A stretch of DNA of 64,000 nt. It comes from Epichloe hybrida (taxonomy: Eukaryota > Ascomycota > Sordariomycetes > Hypocreales > Clavicipitaceae). The stretch lies in assembly GCA_019022495.1 (NCBI GenBank), contig JAFEKR010000028.1, positions 248,001-312,000 of the forward strand, in the 5' to 3' direction. The translations under genes were made by a program, and so were the position numbers. The notes below the pieces were generated by a model. It was not told the origin of the DNA. It saw only the letters and a list, made by a program, of their open reading frames with translations, and made no database searches. Below, piece by piece: positions 58,308 through 64,000 of the stretch. Within the stretch, counting starts at the first letter, position 1. Each line of letters opens with the position of its first letter.

Positions 58308-59358
58308 GCGGCTCGTACACATCTGCCCAAAGCTCGCTGGCCTCCCCGAGGGTGTAAGTCATGGACAAAGCATCCATGCCCGCCTCGGCGTCACCGGCCA
58401 TCACCTTGAGCGTCTCAATGATGCTGTCCAAGCCCACAGCTTTGCCCGTCGCCTGCGTGGCACCAGCCTCGAGCGCAACGTGCACAACGTGGATGTGGAA
58501 ATGGTAGTACGTTGGCTGGTAGTGCACGTACAACTTCAGCTGATCGGCCTCAATGGATGGATACGTCTCGACCGTCGCGGAAACAATCTTGCTCTTCATA
58601 TGTTGCAGCCACGGGATATGCTTCTTCTTCAAGTCCCTCAGAGACCAGATGTCGCGCCGCTCCACAACAGCCAGCAAGTGCAGCGCATCGAGCGTGCTGC
58701 GGTCCCAATTCAGGTCCGGCAAGAGAAGGAACCCCTCATCCCCTGCTTCGCCAAGCTTAGTCCTGTAGATGACGTCTTCCACTTCGGTGCGGCCCTCAAG
58801 AATGTTGAAGACCCAGTTCAGGCGTCCCTCGTCTCGCTTGCTCTGCATATACGGCCTGATCTTCCCCTCGTACATCTCTGGTGTTTCCGTGACAGATCGA
58901 ACCCGCTGCCTGCTGTACTTCTTGACATGCGACTCCGCACACGGGTAGATCAAGTTTATTTTCAGGTCGGCAAAAAACCCGTTCTGCTCGCTCGCCGATT
59001 GTCCCTCATCGTCGGCGCCCGTCCGCGCCATGCTCCAGCTGTAAATGTCGTTGACCCCAAGATTCTTCAGCTTGGACAGCGACCCCGGCAGACGGCCCAG
59101 GTACGCCGCCGATGTAGGGAACGGCGCTCGCTCAACTATCAACAGCGCAGGTAGTTCGTCAATGGTTCCGTACATGGCCGTTCGTCTACCTGCCTGGTCT
59201 TTTTTTTTTTTTTTTCGTTTCGACAATCAAAGAAGAGAAGAATTAGTATCTGCCTTGTCGTCGTGGAGCCTTGAGCCCCCTCACATACCTTGGTTGAGCA
59301 CCCTTTCTAACTGGAACTTGGGCACCAGGCCCTCTGCTCTGGCGTTGGCATCTGTCAT
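58276..59358 (-). CDS. DCS1: Scavenger mRNA-decapping enzyme DCS1 (DcpS)
   Basis: Hydrolyses the m7GpppN cap remnant left after 3'-to-5' mRNA decay; HIT superfamily. Two exons, 59289-59358 and 58276-59189, with a 99-bp intron (GTATGT...GGCAG, containing a long T/A tract); 327 aa. The splice restores LERVLNQGRRTAMYGTIDEL. DcpS features: N-terminal dimerisation domain (about 1-130), the hinge NWVFNILEGRTEVEDVIYR (about 157-175), PDLNWDRSTLDALHLLAVV, and the HIT triad YHFHIHVVHV (about 255-265), so the catalytic histidines are present. A competing upstream AG would introduce an immediate stop. The stop codon lies within the last exon of the convergent GILT-like gene. Confidence 0.92.
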
Positions 59359-60544
59359 TGTGTGGGTGGGGGGGGCCCGGAAATGAAAAATTAATTGTAG
59401 ATTCAGAACATGTGTGTCCTTGGCTGTGGGGGATCTCTCAGGGGAGAGGCTGATATTCTCGGTTGGGGTTCCTTTGCTGTAGAGAAAAAGGGACAAGGCT
59501 GGAGATTGCTGGCGTCAAGGTGTGCATGATATTTTGTGAATCTTTGAGAATCGGAGCGACCTGACCTGACCTGACCTGATGAATGCACTGTGGGTGGGTC
59601 TCGGTGGCGTAAATTAGTGTACTCCGCTCCGTAATTAGCCTATAAATGTCCTGTAATTCTATGTATGCAACACCAAGTGCAACTCAGGTCATCAGTTGAG
59701 ATGTAGTCTCATGCATGCCTGCTTGGCTGTTGAACACAACACTCAACATCAAAAATCCGTCGAAACTTCTTCTTTACACATCGACTGGTGGTACTACGCA
59801 TTCACCGTCGTACATGTTTCCATGCTCAGAGGAAAAAGTATCCATTTGGTATCTAAACTACGTAAGTAAATCAGGAGCATGCATGTGCCTCCTCCGCGCG
59901 TATGACTATGTTTAGGTAAGTAATGCGACGTACAGGCAAATGAAACTATGTTACGTGAATCTCCAAGCAGCTGCTCGACTCCGCAGCAATCGCAAAGGGC
60001 AGCTCAAAGGCGACCCTCAGCAGTCGACGACACCATCAACAACCACGACGTATCAGACATCTTCTCCTCGCCCCACCCTTTACACGAGGGTTGACATAAA
60101 GAAACCGCCGACTCGATAACTTGCATCAGCGCCAGGATCAAGAATCGTAGACCTGGTAGTCGGGTATAGTAAAAAGCAATTACGATTATTCGCATCTCAT
60201 TCACCTCATTGGAATTCACTCGCGAGCATAAGAAACGGTCCACCAAGTAAGTAGGGTATGAAATCAAGCAAATGGTCGCCAAGACAAAGTCGTCCGCTCG
60301 CTCATTCGTCGTCATGTTGAAGCTGTTGAGAGTCTTGGTTCCGAAGGATAGTATGTACGCTGCCCACAGCAGTCATGTGATGTTACAGATTAACAGGCCG
60401 TGTGTAGTGACAGGTCAACAGCCAGAAAGCGGCTGAATGCATTTTGTAATGTCCGCAGATCTGTATATACAGAGCGTGAGCTGCAGCAGAGTTTTGATTA
60501 ATGATTCTCGCTCAAGATCCTTGGGGCGGGCGCATTCCGATCTC
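59359..60544. other. Spacer, no gene recognised
   Basis: About 1.2 kb between the 5' end of DCS1 and the 3' end of the SH3 protein gene. Contains a CCTGA pentamer run at about 59561-59580, and TACTCCGCTCCGTAATTAGCC-like sequence at about 59620-59640. Open frames up to about 100 codons have no family resemblance. Confidence 0.5.
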
Positions 60545-62425
60545 TCAGGAGGTTCTTGTCGGTGCAGTTGGTCCAGGACTCGAGGCTGATTCCGTTGAGC
60601 CATCGCCCTCTATCGTCTTTCTCCAGTGCTCTGGGAGACAGACGCAGACTAGGGGGAACGCCTTCATTTCTCCTTGGGCGTCGGGCGAGTGTTCGCGAAT
60701 GCCCGAAGTATTCGACACTCCGCTGTCACGTTGAGCTTGTCGTCGCGCCTCCCATTCCTCTGCCCGCTCATCCAGCATTATGCCCGTCGCCCAGCCATCG
60801 TCCCAGATGCCAGCAACCTTGATCATGTCGCCGCGTTGCAGAGCAAACTCGTCCACAGCCCGAGGTTGGTATGCCCATAGGACGGCCACCTTGTCCGATG
60901 GGTGAATGTCATCTTGGGAATAGTAGTCTTTGAAGAATGGCAGCTGTTCAGATTGCTGACTAGCCATGCCAAGCGGTGACGAGTAGCCAGCGCTACCGGG
61001 GGATTGAGGTCCGTCGCTTGCGAGCATGGAGCCACTTGATAACGATCCTTGTCTTCTAGAGGTAGGTGGAGGGCGCAAGACACCACCAGGCTCAGGACTT
61101 TCGACATATTCGTCAGAAGAAGATTGCGCTTCGTCTCTTTTTCCATGGCCGCCCATAAAGGCAGTGGTGCTGCCTCCTCCATTGCCGCTGCGCTGCGTTG
61201 GCGAGCCGCCGGAGTGACCTTCCAAGGCTGCCATACGCGCGACCCGGCCCCCAGGTAGTACTTCGTATCCTTCTGGTGCCGTCTGTTTAGTCTGTTTAGT
61301 CTGTTTCGTCTGTGGTGTTATGATGCTTTTTCTGGCGGGAGATGGCTGGTTGAAGATACTGCCATGCTGGCTGCCGCGTCTACGTCGCCAGGTTCTCAAA
61401 CAGAAGAACAAAAGTGCAGCCAAGAGAGCAGCAGCGACAACAGATCCGATGACGATTCCAGCAATAGCACCACCACTGAGCTTGTTGTCGCCATCGTTGT
61501 CGTTGCTGGGCTGGTTTGCGGCTGGAGATGGCGTCGAGGTCGAGGTCGAAGTTGAAGTCGAAATCGGAGGGACAAACGTCATGGTAGCGGTAATGGCTGG
61601 CATCTTGACACCATCGCAACGCTTCTCGGCATTTGCGTTGTAGCAGCAGGTATCAGTGGAGTTGGTTCCACCTGCGGCGCAGTAAGAGCAGAGACCAATT
61701 GTGCTGTTTCCAAAGCCGCAGTTTTCAGCCTCGTTGCTATATCCAGAGATACATCTACTAGTAAGCGCGTCTTCGGGCAAAGAGCAGGTTGCAAAGTCGG
61801 CTCGTATCAGTTTGCTCAGATCGGGACCTGGGTTGGAGCACAGGTCCTTGTCGGCTGTGATGTACGCTTCACTTTGGGCAAATTCGGCACAGGTGTCGGC
61901 ACACAGCGGTCGCTTCGCATTGCCAGTGAGTGAGCAGGCTTCTATCGACTTTTGGACCAGGGTGTGGCATAGTATAGTTGTGGTATATCGGGCATACATG
62001 TTACTGGAGTCGGTGAAGTTGACATTGCCACAGCCTAGCAAGGTTTGATATCTATTGTTTTGGTGTAAGCAAATAGTGTGTCAAGATAATAAAGCGAGGC
62101 CTAGTTTCCTTACTTGTCCTTGACATAGGTTGTTTTCACATAAGTAGACAATTGGTAGTCAAATGACCCAAGGTCTGGGGCGAACTGTAAGAAGGGGCTA
62201 GGTTTACACAAATAAGTGATAATCCAGAAAGGAGTGAGTTTGCACAACATACTAGCTCTGTATCATGCCACTACTTCGGGAAATTGAAGCTGATTGGAAG
62301 GCAGGGCAGGCCTTTGAGCCTTGCAATGATACGCATTGGTCGTTGTTTTGCGCCGATACTGAAACAGGTGAAAGCGCAACAAATGCCAGGGCGGCGATTT
62401 TTTGAGCCGAGATGCCAACTACAGA
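60545..62425 (-). CDS. Single-pass membrane protein with SH3 domain
   Basis: Cell-surface or plasma-membrane adaptor resembling fungal wall-sensor/Fus1-like SH3 proteins. Exons supported: about 62425-62253 (5' end unresolved), 62114-62197 and 60545-62051; introns 55 and 62 bp. The first exon encodes a signal-peptide-like stretch (IAALAFVALSPVSVSAQ) followed by a cysteine-rich ectodomain (about 200 residues, some 16 Cys, N-glycosylation sites such as NFTD, NSTI, NSTD). After a Ser/Thr-rich stalk (STSTSTSTSTPS), one transmembrane helix (AIAGIVIGSVVAAALLAALL) and a basic stop-transfer (RTWRRRRG) lead to a disordered tail with a TKQ triplet repeat, then an SH3 domain (KVAVLWAYQPRAVDEFALQ to the conserved FPLVCV) in the last 130 residues. 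No ATG is in frame near the signal; a 5' exon, non-AUG start or indel is possible. Confidence 0.78.
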
Positions 62426-63360
62426 AGGGTTAAAGTTTGAACCCTTCCTGACATGTCGACGAGGCCTCCTCCTTAAAAAGGTCGGGACCCGTCTAAGAAT
62501 TCCATTGTCGTTTTGAATAAGCCGGGCGTCTAGAAAGCTGATTCAACGACTAAAGTGCCACGATAAGGATCAAGAGCGTTGCGTTTGTCGATGGTCCATG
62601 CGGTGAGAATTGACGAAAATATGCAAAAAATGGAGGGCGACGATGAAAGGAAAGCTGCGCAGGAAGACTGTGGTGTCGATAAAAAGAATCTAACCAAAAA
62701 AAAAGAGGGAGAAGAAAGAAGAAGAAAAAAAAGAAAAAAAAACCCCCCCCGACGAGGCGGATCGAGATGAATGGCGTTTCGCGGTTGTTGCCTTGGCTCC
62801 GAAATCACCAGAAAACGGTGCAAGGTACAGATGCGTTGCTGTCGAGGATCGAAACGAAAATGGAATCGAGATACCAGAAAAGGTAATGCGACTTGATGAT
62901 GAAGAATTAAGGGCGCAGACAATACAACAGTGTACGCATTCGGCGTAAGACCGAGTTGGAATAGGCAAAGTGCAACGCAGGAAAGAACGTCGTGGAAATC
63001 AAGGCGATGCGTTTTAAAAAGAGAGGCAGGCGCTGAACAACGCTTGGACACTGGACTTTCGGGCCTCGGTGGCGAGCCGCTTGTCGTAATCGCGAAGGCA
63101 CGAGTGCAAGACGCGGAAGCAGCGAGGGGAAGCCACAGGAGACGGGTTGTTGGAGGAAATCAACGTCGAATGTCTTGAACTCTTGGAACGGGGGTTCGCT
63201 GCTGGATGCTGGACGGGTCCTGGATCCGAGGAGAGAGTATGCAAAGGGCAGAGCCCGATGAGTCGACGAGAAACCAGCAGCGGGGCCAAGAACAGCGCGA
63301 GGAAAGCCAGACACGAGGAGGAGAGGAAGGAGAAGAAGAAAAGAAAAGAAGAAGGAATGT

Positions 63361-63424
63361 GAGGGTGCGAGGGTGCGAGGGTGCGAGGGTGTGAGGGCGT
63401 GAGGGCGTGAGGGCGTGAGGGTGC
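63361..63424. repeat. 8-bp tandem repeat (GAGGGTGC)
   Basis: Eight consecutive 8-bp units, alternating variants GAGGGTGC, GAGGGTGT and GAGGGCGT grouped in blocks. Non-coding context. Confidence 0.9.
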
Positions 63425-63482
63425 GCACAGAGGCCGAGAGACGGCAAGTGGTGTTTTGGTTCGGCAACGGGCTGGGGACGGG

Positions 63483-63520
63483 GACTGGGCGACTGGACGA
63501 CTGGACGACTGGACGACTAG
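63483..63520. repeat. 8-bp tandem repeat (GACTGGAC)
   Basis: About four and a half units of GACTGGAC/GACTGGGC. Immediately downstream of the GAGGGTGC array; probably slippage-derived. Confidence 0.8.
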
Positions 63521-63716
63521 GGGGACTGGGGGGAGGGAATTGGCCGCGAGCTAATTCATGTTGGTCCGGCGCTCTGTGGTCTGTGGTGGGGGCCTGGTGG
63601 CAGCTGTGAGACAGCCGGCGCGTTCTGCTTGCCAGCTGTACATACATACGGTCTGGTGCCGTGCCGGATGAAGTATCATTAATAACTGTCTCCCCTCTTT
63701 TCTGGTATTCTCAAGT

Positions 63717-63751
63717 GTCAACCGTCAACCGTCAACCGTCAACCGTCAACC
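63717..63751. repeat. 7-bp tandem repeat (CCGTCAA)
   Basis: Nearly five units of CCGTCAA in a non-coding stretch. Confidence 0.85.
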
Positions 63752-64000
63752 AGACCCGGGTCAGTGCTGCGTGCGCAATATCAATCCATCACACATCAAT
63801 CACACAGGCCATGCTTCGGATGGGTGTGCCATGCTGCGCCCATGCATGATTACTCTCCAATCCCTCAGGGGTTCTGGCCCCCTGCTCCTCTGGGAAGGAA
63901 ACGAAACGCACTGCGGCTTGTTGTTATTGGAGGGTCGGTCCCATTCATCTGAAGACGCACAAGTCAGACAGGCCAGATGCCAGACAGGCCAGACAGCGAG

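Larger units (their letters stand above)
62426..64000. other. Repeat-rich right end, no gene recognised
   Basis: About 1.6 kb. A polypurine tract (A/G only, then C8) lies at 62694-62750; several tandem repeats are listed separately (63361-63424, 63483-63520, 63717-63751). A 246-codon minus-strand open frame (62907-63647) is built over these repeats and is judged non-coding. Confidence 0.5.

Noticed and set aside
58279..59154. 291-codon plus-strand open frame
   Set aside because: Shadow of DCS1, which carries an intact HIT motif.
62907..63647. 246-codon minus-strand open frame
   Set aside because: Built over tandem repeats (periodic TPSRPHAL-like strings) and polypyrimidine tracts.

Overview
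The window is nuclear DNA of a filamentous ascomycete (Pezizomycotina; the gene content and short phase-consistent introns suggest Sordariomycetes, probably Hypocreales, but I cannot place it to genus). The evidence is short GT-AG introns (mostly 50-135 bp) with CTAAC-like branch sites, intergenic spacers of 0.2-3 kb, housekeeping genes with fungal architecture (EAF7, TAP42, CEF1, YVC1, CNS1, TOP2, APSES regulator), and an extremely AT-rich, CpA/TpG-poor block at the left edge that looks like a repeat degraded by repeat-induced point mutation (RIP). No rRNA, tRNA, CRISPR array or bacterial-type operon was seen.

Left third (1-24 kb): RIP-like block (1-590); EAF7 (NuA4 subunit); an RRN5-like SANT protein; mitochondrial helicase IRC3; a PAQR-family membrane receptor with a GC-AG intron; a multi-pass membrane protein interrupted by one in-frame TGA; a Gyp5-like TBC Rab-GAP; a nearly gene-free 2.9 kb spacer; the vacuolar TRP channel YVC1; and TAP42. 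Middle third (24-45 kb): a 159-bp inverted-repeat element flanked by TA, DNA topoisomerase II, an APSES (Xbp1-type) regulator, co-chaperone CNS1, a DHA1-type MFS transporter, a 3.1 kb spacer without a recognisable gene, a FHIT-like Ap3A hydrolase with a possible mitochondrial N-terminal extension, and a second MFS transporter interrupted by one in-frame TGA. Right third (45-64 kb): splicing factor CEF1, a DHA2-type drug transporter carrying a one-base frameshift and an unresolved 5' end, an atypical hexokinase with an 18-nt micro-exon, a 15-bp minisatellite, a degenerate cytosolic glutamyl-tRNA synthetase copy with two in-frame stops, a TAATCCG heptamer array, a GILT-type thiol reductase whose coding 3' end overlaps that of DCS1 (DcpS scavenger decapping enzyme), an SH3/transmembrane wall-sensor-like protein, and a repeat-rich tail.

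The genes are independent housekeeping and membrane functions; I see no biosynthetic cluster and no clear multi-gene system. The most unusual regional property is that four genes (at 8.7-10.6, 43.0-45.0, 48.4-50.9 and 54.7-56.7 kb) are almost intact but carry one or two frame-breaking lesions each. Other points worth following are the TA-flanked inverted-repeat element, the dispersed TACTCCGTA/ATCCGTA motif with its tandem array, and the overlapping convergent DCS1/GILT coding ends. Exon boundaries were derived by hand from splice signals, reading phase and protein-family continuity; none has transcript support here.
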